Source of the DNA: Stenocarpella maydis
Taxonomy: Eukaryota; Ascomycota; Sordariomycetes; Diaporthales; Diaporthaceae
Assembly (NCBI GenBank): GCA_002270565.1
Contig: NQMI01000033.1
Span: 1 to 64,000 of the forward strand
Direction: 5' to 3'
Length of the DNA stretch: 64,000 nt
A program made the position numbers and the translations under genes. The notes under the pieces were generated by a model. The model had not been told where the DNA came from, made no database searches, and saw only the letters and a program-made list of their open reading frames with translations. Positions within the stretch are counted from its first letter, which is position 1, and each line of letters starts with the position of its first letter. This document shows positions 43,280-54,748 of this stretch, piece after piece.

Positions 43280-46200
43280 GGATTCTCTTTCGTTGCGAAT
43301 AGAGGATATGATGTTTTTTGGCCTTTAAGCTATCGTACCTATTCTTACTATGCGATATTTAACTGGCAGGCTGGTGAGTGTCTAGGTAACTGCCAGTAAG
43401 TACCTACCCATCAGTATGTGATGCTGTGGGACTCAGGAGGTCCGTTGTCCTGCATGAGTTAATATTTATCTAAACTAGGTCAGCGTGTTTGGCATATGAG
43501 GCTACACACTTATCATACCGGGATTCGCACATCCATTTGATATATCCAGATGCTTACGGGTCTGGCTCTCAAGTTCTCGTGACCGGTACGTGACCCGTGC
43601 ACTGGCATGAATTTGACCGCAATGCTGAAACCAATCCAAAGTGACATTGTAACAGTACGTCGGCTTCATGGGATGAGCATAACATGACGCAAACATTACA
43701 GTTGTATGCCGTCAATGCGGCCTATGTGACAAAGTGATCTGAGCAATTTGGTCTCTGTGACGGTTGTATCACCTATTCCAACCAGCGCAGACCACGAGGT
43801 AACAGCAAGGTGAAGGCGATGTCAGGAGATCGTGGTGATTACTCCAGTTTCCGAGCAGTAACTTATATTCCGGTAGGTGTCAACCATTTGTCCCGGATCA
43901 AACGACCTGGTAGTCAGGCTCTGTGAACAGTGTTTTATAACTGGATTACTAGTATGACTTTCAATCTGGACTACCTAGGTGCTTAGTCACTCTACCGGTT
44001 CCTTCCATAGTGCTAATCCATCTAGAAAGCAGTGATTAACTACATGCAAAGTGGCGAGGGAAGCCATTTCAGGGCACTGTGATACGTAACTTGGTTGCCT
44101 GTGGTCTTCTTTCCGTGCATTGATTGGATCCAATGAGGGCCGTGAAGAAATCTTGAGAATAATGACACAAGTATCAATTTGAGACCATGTTTACAGCAAT
44201 CTTGCGCACAAAATTATGTCACTGAGGCCGGGCAAAGTGCGCTATGTGTGGCTTATGGTCAAGCACATCATATAATTCTGTCGGGTCTGACCCTACATGG
44301 GATCGGACTTTAAACTTTCAGTAGCAGGACAACAGGGGATCTCCCTTATAACTAACTATACACTCCCCTTTCATGATTCTATGTTATAAGTAACTCAATG
44401 GAAGTCAGCGCTACAATTTGACCAGTACACAGTTGCTTTGCGCAAAGATGATCCGCACGCGCGGGCTAACATGTTCTTGAGTCCGCTTGTGACCCCCCCC
44501 CCCAATTCCCCCCCCCTTTTCGTCTTTTTTTCTGGGAGAGTGGGGAGGGAGAGAGGATAGTAAACTTGGAAAAAACCTCTGCCTCATGACGAAGTCTTGG
44601 TTTGGTTCAAAATTTAGCCAGATCGTCTTGTAACTATTGGCATTGCTTGCTCTCTGCGCTCCGAAAGCAATTTAACTATGCATGCAGTTTGTAACAAACT
44701 GTCAAAACCTTACTTTGGATACGACTCAGCCATTGTAAGATTGTATTTTTTTCATCAACTTTGGTTGTACACCATCAGGCTATAGCACCTACCCAGTGAA
44801 ATTGAGCAAAGGCTCCAGACATTATTTGGGAGCTTTTTGAAGACTTTGCCTACTTCCCCCAACAGCTCTGGATTGCGGGCTGTGGACGACCTCATTCCGA
44901 GCTGCAAAAAGCACTCTCTGACGCCACACATCTCTCAGACGTGCACATAGGCATCCGCATAATCTTGTTATCATGGATCACCCGGGAATTCATCATTACA
45001 TGGCAATTACGGAGAGCTGACCAAATTTGTCCGACACACCGGCGGCGGACATTTTTTGGAGGGGATTACTCACAGACATGTCACAGCTACCTGGGTACTG
45101 CCCTGGACGTTTTCTTCTCCACAAGCCAGAGGCCAATCGAGTGGGTTGTCTCACCAGTTCATTAGGGTAGTTATCATCAAACAGGCACAGACCATGCGCG
45201 ACTGCCCAGCCTCTAAGGTTACAATCCGGGTCCAGCCCACGTCATATGCATTGTACCCACAAGTGAGCATTTTGATGGCCGGTGGGAGTGAGAATTCAAT
45301 ATCTACACAGCGAGTGTCAAGTGTGAGGTAGGATCACAGTTTAGCTAGCGATTGTAGATGCCTTCACACGAGACCATAGCTCTCCGTTTCACAGCTGCTC
45401 CGTCCCAGCTCAGGCAGAGGCCTAAGAGGAGGGGCTCATCATCGAGGCTGATATGAGGCGATGCCTAACAAGGCACTGTTGAGCACTGTCCAGGTGTAAT
45501 GATGGATTTGTGGCTTTGTGAAAGAACTTGACGTGCAGGAGATTCACACTTTTCTAGCACTTCGCAGTTATATTGGCAAACTTTCAAGGGATGAACTTTG
45601 CCCCAGAATGACAAGGATCAAACATGACAAGCTCTGCATGGCAAACAATTGAGCTGTTATCAGCGTCAGCTCCAGTAGCATGATCTTCTCATCAGATTGT
45701 GTGTATTTGTGAGGCAAAGGTCTGAGGGAACATTCAAATTGTGCAGACTGATCACATATGAGGACAAATCCATGGATACCGTCAAGTAATGCAATGTATT
45801 CCCTAATACTTACTACACCCAACATTACTCTATCTACGACAATGCTATGAAAATACAACCTTGGAAAGCATTGAAATGTACCTAGGTTGTCTCCAAATAA
45901 CCATAGTGAGCTCCTAATTCATTGTTGACGACACTAGTTATGTCACAAGTCAATTGGCTGGCTCAATTTATTTACTCCAGGCCATAATACTTTGGAGAAC
46001 CAGGATAACATACAAGGGATGCGAGTGACGACTCATTGAATCTTGGAATCACAGCCGCGTTCGGGCTTCAGTTCCTGTGCTGTATATATTTGAGTATTTA
46101 TCTCCTTTTTGTCGACCGATCGCAGGCGTAACCTCAGCTTCAGATGCGTTAGGTCGGTCCTGGTGTTCCAGGTAGTCTACCAAATCTGTCCAGAGCACTG

Positions 46201-47452
46201 TCTCGGAGCACATGTCCAAGGCCAACGTCCCATGACGGCGTGAGTTGAAGTCAGCCCAACCTCGTTCGATAAGCCTAATCCAACATGGGCAGGTATGGGT
46301 AATCTTTAACTTTGCCGCCCATCCTACTGTAACGTCAACGGTTCCATGAGCCGGAATACGCGAAGTGAGGCCCCATCGTGACCCGCAGACCGGAGCGCGG
46401 CAAGGCCTGAGCCTGAATGTCGAGATCCTAGCATTCGCAGGCATACAAAATCCAGACAGCTGCAGAGGTGTTCGTCCCAGGGGCGAGTGCACGATTCAGT
46501 CAAGGGAAGCCTCATGCATTGACTCCAAACTGGATGTACTAATCACCGGTGGACCGAATTATGGACCAAGCTAGACTGCCGGGGCCGTATCAGATCGCCT
46601 GAAAGTGAGCCCCAGGGGGGGGGACCCACAGCCATACTAGTATAGAAAGTCTTCTCACTATTGAACACGGATCGCCATTGAAAACTGGCGCGGCATCCTT
46701 GGCAGCTGTCGCCCCGTTGCTCGAGGGCGTGCCACATGTGCAATGACATTGGGCATGCGTCGTCTTCGGAGGGGCGCCCAAAAAGTCAAATTCAGTAGGT
46801 AGATGGGGCCTGGCTTCTTCCGCCTCGCGGAAGAAACCGATTGTTTCAAGTTGTCTTGTTGATTGGTGCTCAACCAAAACCACGGTCGGGCAGGAAATAT
46901 GGGCTGCAGCATGCCATGCAGGCGGGCGGGAGGCCTTGGCCCTGCACAAATTTGGCATTCCCTCTAGTGCAGCCTCGACCTGGCGGCTTGGCGATTAATC
47001 CGTGCCGGCTTGAGGATCTGCGCCTGAATTCCTACGAGGGCGGGCTTGGCAGGCTGGGCGAAAAGCACGCCGAGACGGGCCAGTCCGGTAACACGACGAC
47101 TTGTAACCACGTTGGAACCTGCCCGTGAGACCAGACTGAGGACGACCCGCCCGGATCGAGAATGCGCGGGTGGCCACTGAATTGTGGCGGAGCACACTAT
47201 ATGCACGACAGCGGACAGGGTGGAACTACATTGTGCTCCTACGCAATGGTTCACAGCTGTACCTGTGGAAATCGCCATGTTCATACCGCAGAATCACGTT
47301 TGGAGTCACTCAAAGAGGGGGGGGGNNNNNNNNNNNNNCCCCCCCCATGGAAAATCAAGCCCGCCCACAACGCCTGGCAGAAAAGTGCAATGCTACTAAT
47401 TCTTGAACGCTGAAACCATGATGCAAAAGAGATGTGTGTGAGACCCTCCTGT
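43280..47452. other. Long intergenic region, no gene seen
   Basis: About 4.2 kb of balanced composition without a convincing ORF. Short frames (for example 45568-45858 minus, 46049-46492 minus) have no domains. It contains C-rich homopolymers near 44503-44518, a G9 run near 46614 and the assembly gap at 47326-47338. Confidence 0.45.
47326..47338. other. Assembly gap (13 N) between a G run and a C run
   Basis: Thirteen N flanked on the left by about nine G and on the right by about eight C. The real length is unknown; complementary homopolymers on either side would fold back, which may explain why the sequence failed here. Confidence 0.95.
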
Positions 47453-48826
47453 CTAGTGGTCCTCGACGTCCTCGTCCCTGCCTGGGTACATGATATCCTG
47501 GACAATCACAGCCCGGATGTGGTGGTACAGGACGAAGCAGTATGTCAACAGGATGCACACGGACATGAACACAGCGAAGTCGAGCACGATCTTGCTGTTG
47601 ATCGCGTTACCGAGCGTGATGGTTGCGAGGGTGAAGCCGGTGTTGGGGAACACGCTGGCCCACCACCCAAGATGGAAGTACTTTGGCCTGCTCTGGATCA
47701 CTGCGACAACGGCGACCCCCCACCACCAGAGCGCGAGGCCCCAGAGGTAGATGCCACCGAGGACGGCCAGCTGGCGCACAAAGTGGATGTCCAGGACCCC
47801 GTTTGAGTCAAAGTCAAAGTTTTCTGGCAGGCTCTTGGCCATGCCGATGAAGGCCAGGCAGGTGAAGGACGGGGGCCCGACGTTCATGAACAGGCCGGCC
47901 CTGTGCTCACGGCTGGGCAGCCCGTATGTCATCAGGCGACCCACCATGTGGGCGTACATGAGGAACGATACACTGATCCCCAGACCCTGGCATGCGAGAC
48001 CGGCGTACACGATGGAGACGGACATGAAGTCGGGCTGGGTGTCGGCAACGACCGATGCGATGGTGCCCGAGAGCATGATGGGGAAGATGGGCAGGATCCA
48101 GGTGGGCATCATGGTCTTGACCTCCATCGTGTGGGCCCGGAAGACGAAGCTGTACTGGCCGACGGCGAGGAGCAGGGTCACGGCGAGGTAGCTCCAGAAT
48201 GCGACCTGGATTGCCCAGTTGAGGGTCTCATCGTTCTGGGGGATGGCGTAGCGGTAGGTGCTCGTGATGAGCGTGGCGATGGAGAGGAAAAAGGTGGGGA
48301 AGAAGAGCCCCTCGCGGGCGTGGGTTATGGACGCCTTGAGGTCACCAGGGAACAGGAAGAAGCGGGCGAGCAGGGCACTGGCGCAGAGGGCGAAGAGGAT
48401 GATGGTGATGACATAGATGACGAGGCCGATCTGTCTCAGGCCGGGGAACTGATACGGCTGTGCAAAGATGAGAAGCGATAGCCCGCCGGTGCTCATGATC
48501 AGAGTCCACCATGCCCAGGTGAAGTGGTGTAATCGCTGCTTCAGCCCCAGCTTTGGCCTGTTTGGGTCGTAAATGTCGTAGCCCATGTACGTCTGTCCCT
48601 TGTGGTGGTCCTTCTTGAGCGTCTCCTCGTCCTCATATTTTTCGATGTCGCGCTCGCCCGAGGGCGTCGACACCCGCGTGCTGTCGTTGCTGTCGATCTG
48701 AGGGTTCTCGTACCCCCTGGAGAAGCTGCTGGGGCGAGGGCTCCTGCTCTCGAACAGTCCTTGTGGCGCGGCTTGAGGCTCCATGAAGGCCGGCCTCTGG
48801 TCCAGGGATCTTCTTGCGCCCTCCAT
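47453..48826 (-). CDS. TDT/SLAC1-family transporter (Mae1-like malate permease)
   Basis: Single exon, 457 residues from the first ATG at 48826. A hydrophilic N-tail of about 90 residues is followed by ten hydrophobic spans starting HHFTWAWWTLIMSTGGLSLLI, the hallmark first span of the tellurite-resistance/dicarboxylate transporter family (PF03595). Other conserved parts are FPGDLKASITHAREGLFFPT, MMPTWILPIFPIMLSGTIAS, HRAGLFMNVGPPSFTCLAFI and HLGWWASVFPNTGFTLAT. Fungal members are Mae1 (malate and other C4-dicarboxylate uptake or export) and Ssu1 (sulphite efflux); sequence by eye favours the Mae1 side. It ends in a short acidic tail (GRDEDVEDH). With the Jen1-like and sugar carriers it adds to the window's organic-acid and carbon transport content. 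Confidence 0.9.
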   Translation of the reverse strand: MEGARRSLDQRPAFMEPQAAPQGLFESRSPRPSSFSRGYENPQIDSNDSTRVSTPSGERDIEKYEDEETLKKDHHKGQTYMGYDIYDPNRPKLGLKQRLHHFTWAWWTLIMSTGGLSLLIFAQPYQFPGLRQIGLVIYVITIILFALCASALLARFFLFPGDLKASITHAREGLFFPTFFLSIATLITSTYRYAIPQNDETLNWAIQVAFWSYLAVTLLLAVGQYSFVFRAHTMEVKTMMPTWILPIFPIMLSGTIASVVADTQPDFMSVSIVYAGLACQGLGISVSFLMYAHMVGRLMTYGLPSREHRAGLFMNVGPPSFTCLAFIGMAKSLPENFDFDSNGVLDIHFVRQLAVLGGIYLWGLALWWWGVAVVAVIQSRPKYFHLGWWASVFPNTGFTLATITLGNAINSKIVLDFAVFMSVCILLTYCFVLYHHIRAVIVQDIMYPGRDEDVEDH

Positions 48827-50169
48827 CCTGTTGTCGAGCGGCGGATTGCTCAACAGTGTGGTAAGCCTCGCTATCGGACGTTGATACGGCGGTGTGCATG
48901 TATGGTGAACAGGGCCGTGTATGGCTTGACGAGATGGGCCGTGAGAGGAAAGGCGCTGATGCGGATGCAGCGAGCGATGGATGATATAAAGAAATTGGTA
49001 AGTCTGAAACAGAAGTGAATTGCAAGTGATTGGTGGGACCAGCCTGTGAGAGAAGAGAATGGATCTGAGAGACGTTGAATATATAATATCATCAACAGTC
49101 GGGGACAGGACTCATAAGGGCCGGCATTAGAATTATGTATCTTTATCCAAAGCTCGAGGACGGGGATCGTCAGTCAAGCGGCGATATGAAATGGTACACG
49201 GAAGATCCACATGAGCCAAGCCCTCCGCCATGCCCGAGCAGCTGTGTTCCAGAGGGCACACGAGGAGCTCCTAGCCACGGGAAACGGTTGCGAGTGTGCG
49301 ACAAATTGTTTCTGATTTTGGACTGGCCCAACCCTTGTACTATGTTCGTGGCGATCCGGTACAACACACACGCCCCCCCCCCGGGCAGTATGTGTGCGAA
49401 GCGGCTCTTTTTCGTGACATGGCCGCCAAGGGTTTGGAAGAAGTGGGTACAACCGCCAGCAGAGTATCAACGCCAAGGACGGACTGGACTTGCAGCGTCT
49501 AAGAAGTAAGGAACGGGAGCTTCAGATATCAACCTGACGGCCTGGTGGTGGGGACTGCCGAGAGCAGACATTTGGAAGAGGCCCACAAATCCAATCTGCT
49601 CCGTGACGTGAACGGCCTGAGCCCCTGAACTACAAAAGGGAAAAAAAGAGATAGAGAGATGACGGGTGGGAGATAGAGTTAAGAAACATTTGGCCAGTCA
49701 TGCACCCAGCCAGACAGGCATAGCGAGGGTGGAGATATTGCGGGCGCCGGGGGATGGAGCCAGATAGACAGGCCGGCAGGCATGTTGCCGCGGAGAGAAG
49801 CGGGCGGGAAGAGGCCAGGATCACAGGCTGCTCGTGGGCCATGCACTCACTGCCCGCCTGTGTGGATATGGATGCCATAGAGCATGTGCATACACATCAG
49901 AGGCGTGCACGCACGGCATCCTCGTCAGCGCGTGATGGCACAGCAGAGGCAGGACGCCGTGCGGTACCACTGCTTGCCGAAACCTTGAGGAAACTTCTTC
50001 ACATGCAAGGCCCTGCCCGCCAAAAGATTGTTTCGCCCGACTCGGGCGCTTGGCGGCTTGGCGGGCCATGGGGGGCGTGAGATTTGGTCTGGACCAGGGC
50101 GGGCCAGGGCGGACGAGCCGGAGACGTTATCTGGACCCCCACGGAGTTGGGATGTGGCTTGATGAGGCT

Positions 50170-50183
50170 CTACACTAGTGTAG
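50170..50183. promoter_or_regulatory. 14-bp perfect palindrome CTACACTAGTGTAG
   Basis: Perfect inverted repeat about 1.35 kb upstream of the Mae1-like transporter start. It shares the TACACTA/TAGTGTA half-site with the palindrome at 22095. Function unknown. Confidence 0.4.
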
Positions 50184-50376
50184 ATGATCGACGGAGGGAA
50201 GCCATCAAATGATCAAAATAGAACAGAGGCAGGCCAAGACCCCTGGCGCCGGGCCGTCTCAGGGCTTTGAAACCCACGCTGTCAAGGCCTCTCTGCCGGT
50301 GCCCATCCCAACAGCCAACCCTGCCGCGGCGATTTAGGACCAACCGGAATCTCGCCCTCGTCGCCCTCGCGATGGC

Positions 50377-50406
50377 TATACACTACTGTGTATACACTAC
50401 TGTGTA
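50377..50406. repeat. Duplicated TATACACTACTGTG unit
   Basis: TATACACTACTGTG occurs twice in tandem, each unit itself an imperfect palindrome related to the CTACACTAGTGTAG element 200 bp away. A duplicated regulatory site is possible. Confidence 0.5.
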
Positions 50407-52087
50407 GGTAGCTTGAGGACAGCATATCCCGTGCGGCCGCCATGTCCTGGCTCCTCTCGCCTTGGCGAACCGGACCAGCCACTGGGTCCGAACTCACAGA
50501 CGACGAACCGCACCTGCGTACCCACCGACGCTGTCTGGCTGCTGTCTGGCCACTGTTGCTGATGGCTGCCCGAGTCCACTTTTGATAAGATGACGACGGC
50601 GACGATCGCTGCGCTCCCCCGTCGTGAGACGCCCATTATTGACGTGTCGTTGCTCTTGGCAACCCCCTCCGAGCTCCCCTGCCGCCCGACAGCAGAGCTG
50701 CCGTGCCCATCCATGCCTTTGTTTTGTTCACATCCTCATACCGCAGCCCTCTTGGCCGTCGCCACAAAAAGAACGCCCAGCCCCTGGGAGCGGGTATCGA
50801 CCTCGCCCTTTGACATCGCAAGCATGGGCCAAGAACGCTTCGCCTGCAGGCCGAGCCGCGCAATCTTCTCGCCCGATCCCACTCGTTTCGTGCACACCAA
50901 CTACTATGTACACTGGCGAGCCTCGCACAGTTTGTCTTTTTCCCTGTCGTCGTGTCGCGCGCCGGCACTATAGGTCAAGCGCATGTTATACTGCGTACAG
51001 ATTACAGCACCCGTCTCTCTAGCCCGGCTCGCCAGTGTCACAGATTCACAACCATTCGCATCGCCGCCCCCTCTATTGGCCACGAGCCGTCCCGGCCAGA
51101 GTCAACACCCGAACGGGGTCAGTTGTTGACTCTGGCCGTGTGGGACCCTCGGTGGCCGCTTCCGGGCTCTCCGTCTCCTGACCTGTGAGGGGTGCGACGC
51201 AGCTGAGATTGCTACAGCCCGGGCTTTTGGTAGAGCTTTAAACCCTTGCTGGATCGCCCTGCCCGCTGCTCACATTCGTGTTAGCCTGGGCTTCGGGCAC
51301 CAAGTGCGCCTGTGTACTGTGGGTCTTCAATATTCGCCCCTGGCGGTAGGCCGCCCGACACAGAAGGTCTCCTCGACCGTGGGCAGTCACGGTGCCATCT
51401 TTGTGCTGCACATGCCGCAATGTCGCAGCTGCACGCTGAGGGTTGCGTTGCTCTGGCGGCCTGCCTGTTTGGGAATGCCCAGTCGGGAGTCCGCGGCTGA
51501 GTGGCCATCGTCATGAGCATTCTGATTTTCATCTCAAGGTGCCAGTCGGTCTTTATGTCGCTGAAACCAACACTCCCGTGCTTGGTAAACCGTGGCCCCG
51601 AGGACCCGCCTGCGAGAGAACACGGGATGCTGTTCTGCTATCTTGCCTGTTCGACACGGAATCCATCGATCCGATGTTTGTTCGTGCCATGGTGTGTATG
51701 CACTGGCTTGACTGTTTTGTTATCATTCTAATACAACGCTCCTTCTTGTCCCCGTCAGAAACACTTGGCCGCGGTAACCCACCAACTTGTAAAATGCAAA
51801 ACCACCCCTGGGTCAGCCGCGTGTTGGCAAGCATCAATGTTGGCAGTGGGTGCTCTCCGGACGACGAGGGCGACGGCAAAGCCCTCTCACAATAGTTGCT
51901 AGCCAACTATTAATCATCTCATCACCACCAGGCTTTGCCAAGCGCAAACCTCTTACGAGCACGGGGGCTGCGCGTTTTGCCCAAGTAGAGGCCTGGATGG
52001 GGAAAATACCACCTTAGGACAGCGGGCGGAATGAGCCTTACTTCCCGAAAGGGCTACTTGTTACGATCCAGATTGTCTACATGTTAT

Positions 52088-52109
52088 GACCGGATTAAAA
52101 ACGAAACCG
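52088..52109 (+). repeat. Dispersed motif copy 2 (GACCGGATTAAAAACGAAAC)
   Basis: Second copy of the motif also at 13998 and 52950; it diverges after GAAACC. Confidence 0.6.
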
Positions 52110-52794
52110 ATTACATGTGCCATCACTCTTTCCTCCTGGTCGGCATCCCAAGAATTTCTACAAATGGCCCCCCCGGCGCGCGGCCTCATTTGATATTCGC
52201 GGATAAGGCCCATTCCGCAAGACCAAGACTTTCCATACACACCCTCATCGGTCATCCTAGGATAGTGAGCTTTCGGTACTTCTTCCCGAGGACCTGGTCG
52301 CTTTGCGCGATTCGAGGGTCCCAGCAGGCGACTCCTCTGACCGGGTCGGACCCGTGGGTGGGGGGGGGGGGCAGAAGCCGATATGAAGACTATGCTTATT
52401 GCCAAACAATAGGCTGTGTACCGCGTTCGACTATATGTGGATGGGCATAATATTGAAGTCTACATATGTAACAATGACAACTGGTCGGCGGTATTACCGG
52501 TGAGGGGGAACTACCTGGGCGTTCATATTAGGTAAGTTGATCTCAGTGACAAGATCGCGATATGGAATCCATATATGTGCGAAACTAGCATCTTCATTGG
52601 GCACTCAGGAAAAGATACTATATTCGTCTGCGGCACTTGTTGCGGGCAGAGGGCTAGTCTTCGTGTGGCTGAGGTTACAATTGCCTGTCACAGGGGCAAA
52701 GGCTTAGCACCAATTGGCAATTGCCAAAATCCCACACTGAAGCTTGACCCTTAGTCCAAGGCGCTTGACTCAAATTGCCAAGTACTAGGGGATC

Positions 52795-52980
52795 GATTGC
52801 GTAGTTGTTTCATTGGTAACCGAGTAGTGAGTGCGTTTCACGTACGGGAGATGCAAGGGTTGAAACCACAAGACTATCCTCAGTTACCGACGTCTAAAAA
52901 AAAACTCTCTCTGCCTCTGCCTGCAGCTGCAGAGACAATGGATGGCCGCGACCGGGCTAAAAACGAAACCAGCAATGGAT
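52795..52980 (+). mobile_element. Possible SINE-like element (tRNA-like head, dispersed 3' motif)
   Basis: The head (52799-52867) resembles a decayed tRNA: TAGTTGTTTCATTGGTAAC is box A-like, TTTCACG sits where a Val(CAC) anticodon loop would be, and GGGTTGAAACC is box B-like. The stems do not pair well, so it is not a functional tRNA. About 80 bp downstream, after an A9 run, is the third copy of the dispersed motif (GACCGGGCTAAAAACGAAAC at 52950). A short Pol III-derived retroelement is a reasonable but unproven reading. Confidence 0.3.
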
Positions 52981-54748
52981 AGCCAGCGGCATACAGCAGA
53001 AAAAACACGCAAAATCAACTAGGCGCCTTGAATAGATAATTCCTCATCGCGATTCCCCTACCAAGTTATGCAAGTATTTTTACGGACCCGAGCGTTGCCT
53101 GTGTATCAAAACTATTTGGAGATCCAGAAATAGAATGCCAATAGTGATATGTGGGAGTCTGCGGCACGAAGCCTGGGCTGCAGGGGTTGCATTGCGAAAG
53201 CATTACACAGCGGGTGTTGCAGGACATGCCATTGGGGGTCAGTGAGGTATTTTTTTTTTCTGCTTCTTTATCTTTAAAGGGCCCAATAAAGTGCAGACTT
53301 GGCTCCAAGAGCGGGAAGGGTGAGGCTCGGCGGCTATGTGAGTTCAAGCATTTGAAATTGCCTCGAGATTGCCTCGAGATTGCCTCGTCGTCGAGTCCGT
53401 GCGATGAGGTGGTTTGCTAATGTCCCGGCAGGGCGCCAACACCCCGAAACTAAATCTGGATATGGCGGTTGGATACTGAGAATGTGCAGAGAAACCCGAA
53501 GACGCACAGGCTACCCAGCAATGCCCGAAACTCATCGTCAAGATGGCTCCAGGGGAAGAGCAGCCAAGGTGAGAGTGCATAATCACGCCTGTCCCAAGGT
53601 GGCTCTGTCAAAATGCTCACTATGCGCATCACCAGATCTTCTTGATTCATGTCGCCTCGAAGGCGTGCAGTCGCCACAATGGGTTACTGCTGGCGTCGTG
53701 GGAAATGGCCGCCGCCTCCACCTGATTTGTTGCAAGATACGAACCGGGACACCACTAGAGCTCGGCAGACGAAGAAATGCCAATCGATCCAAGACTATCA
53801 CATCACCAAGTTAGGGTTACGGGGATCGACCATCTTCCAAGACCTCTCGCCCCCAAGAGCCCAAGAGATAGACGAACAGCGATCCCCGTTCCCGTTGCCG
53901 GAAACCGGGAACCACAACAGGGGAAAAGTAGCACACCCCAAGAGAGCAGAGACGTAGCATCCCGCTTGCCGATGGAATCGTACGATGAGTGGAGAGGGGG
54001 CCGTTGTTCCCCTTCCCGCGCCGATGCTTGGAATGTTCTTGGCCTGCAGGACCCTGTAGGCACGTGAGCGACGCGCCTCACCGAGTGCGCTAGACGACTT
54101 TTTGTCGACGACATGTCCACGACGAAATAGGCGACTGGTTTGTCAAGGGGCGACTCACGACGTAATCAATGTGCTGACGTGTAGAGCCAATGGAGGCAGA
54201 CAGATGTCGCGGGACATATGCCATCGCCTCTGTCGAGAGGATAGCTTATTTACCCTGCATTTCCTGTCTTATAGGTGCGAGGGCATCGTGCGATTTTGAG
54301 CTGCGGTCCTTGCTCACACAGCTCGATATCGACTGCATCTTGCATGGATTCGATAGCTCGCAGGAGTCATATCCTTGGGCTGCAGAACGGCTGAGCTTGG
54401 AGGTCTACCAAATCTGTCTCTGTAGTCCTGTGAGTAGTCACGTCACCCGCGTCACGGAGCTGACGGTCATAATCCGGTGGCCTCTGCATAGGTTTTCAGT
54501 TGATTGTTTACAATTTTCTGTCTTTCGTCCCCTTGTGCAGTAGGCGCATGCACTGCTCTAACTATACCAAATCGGAGCCTCCCAAAGTCTGGTCAGTATG
54601 CTCCTTCTCGCTTGATTTAAAGGCCACTCTGACCTAGCCTCGCCTGTATTTAACCAATACCAAAAGAAGGCCATGATCATCGAAGTAGGAACGGTGCCTT
54701 GTGACTGGTGAGTTGCCATCATGACAGCATTCTCAGGGCTCTAGGCTC

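Larger units (their letters stand above)
48827..54748. other. Long intergenic region, no gene assigned
   Basis: Nearly 6 kb. The first part is the promoter side of the Mae1-like gene and contains short palindromes (50170-50183, 50377-50406). Many frames of 60-150 codons are open but Ser/Pro/Arg-rich and without domains. Two copies of the GACCGG motif (52088, 52950), one with an upstream tRNA-like segment, indicate small repeats. G/C homopolymers occur near 49374 and 52361. An 11-bp unit (ATTGCCTCGAG) repeats about three times near 53357-53390. Confidence 0.45.

Noticed and set aside
50590..51022. 127-132-codon ORFs on the plus strand
   Set aside because: Low-complexity Pro/Ser/Thr/Arg-rich sequence, open in three frames, no signal peptide, domain or splice support.
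52799..52870. A functional tRNA-Val(CAC)
   Set aside because: Box A- and B-like sequences are present but the acceptor, D and anticodon stems do not pair, so at most it is a tRNA-derived repeat.
53357..53390. A CRISPR-like or satellite array from ATTGCCTCGAG repeats
   Set aside because: Only about three 11-bp units without spacers in a fungal genome; simple slippage explains it.
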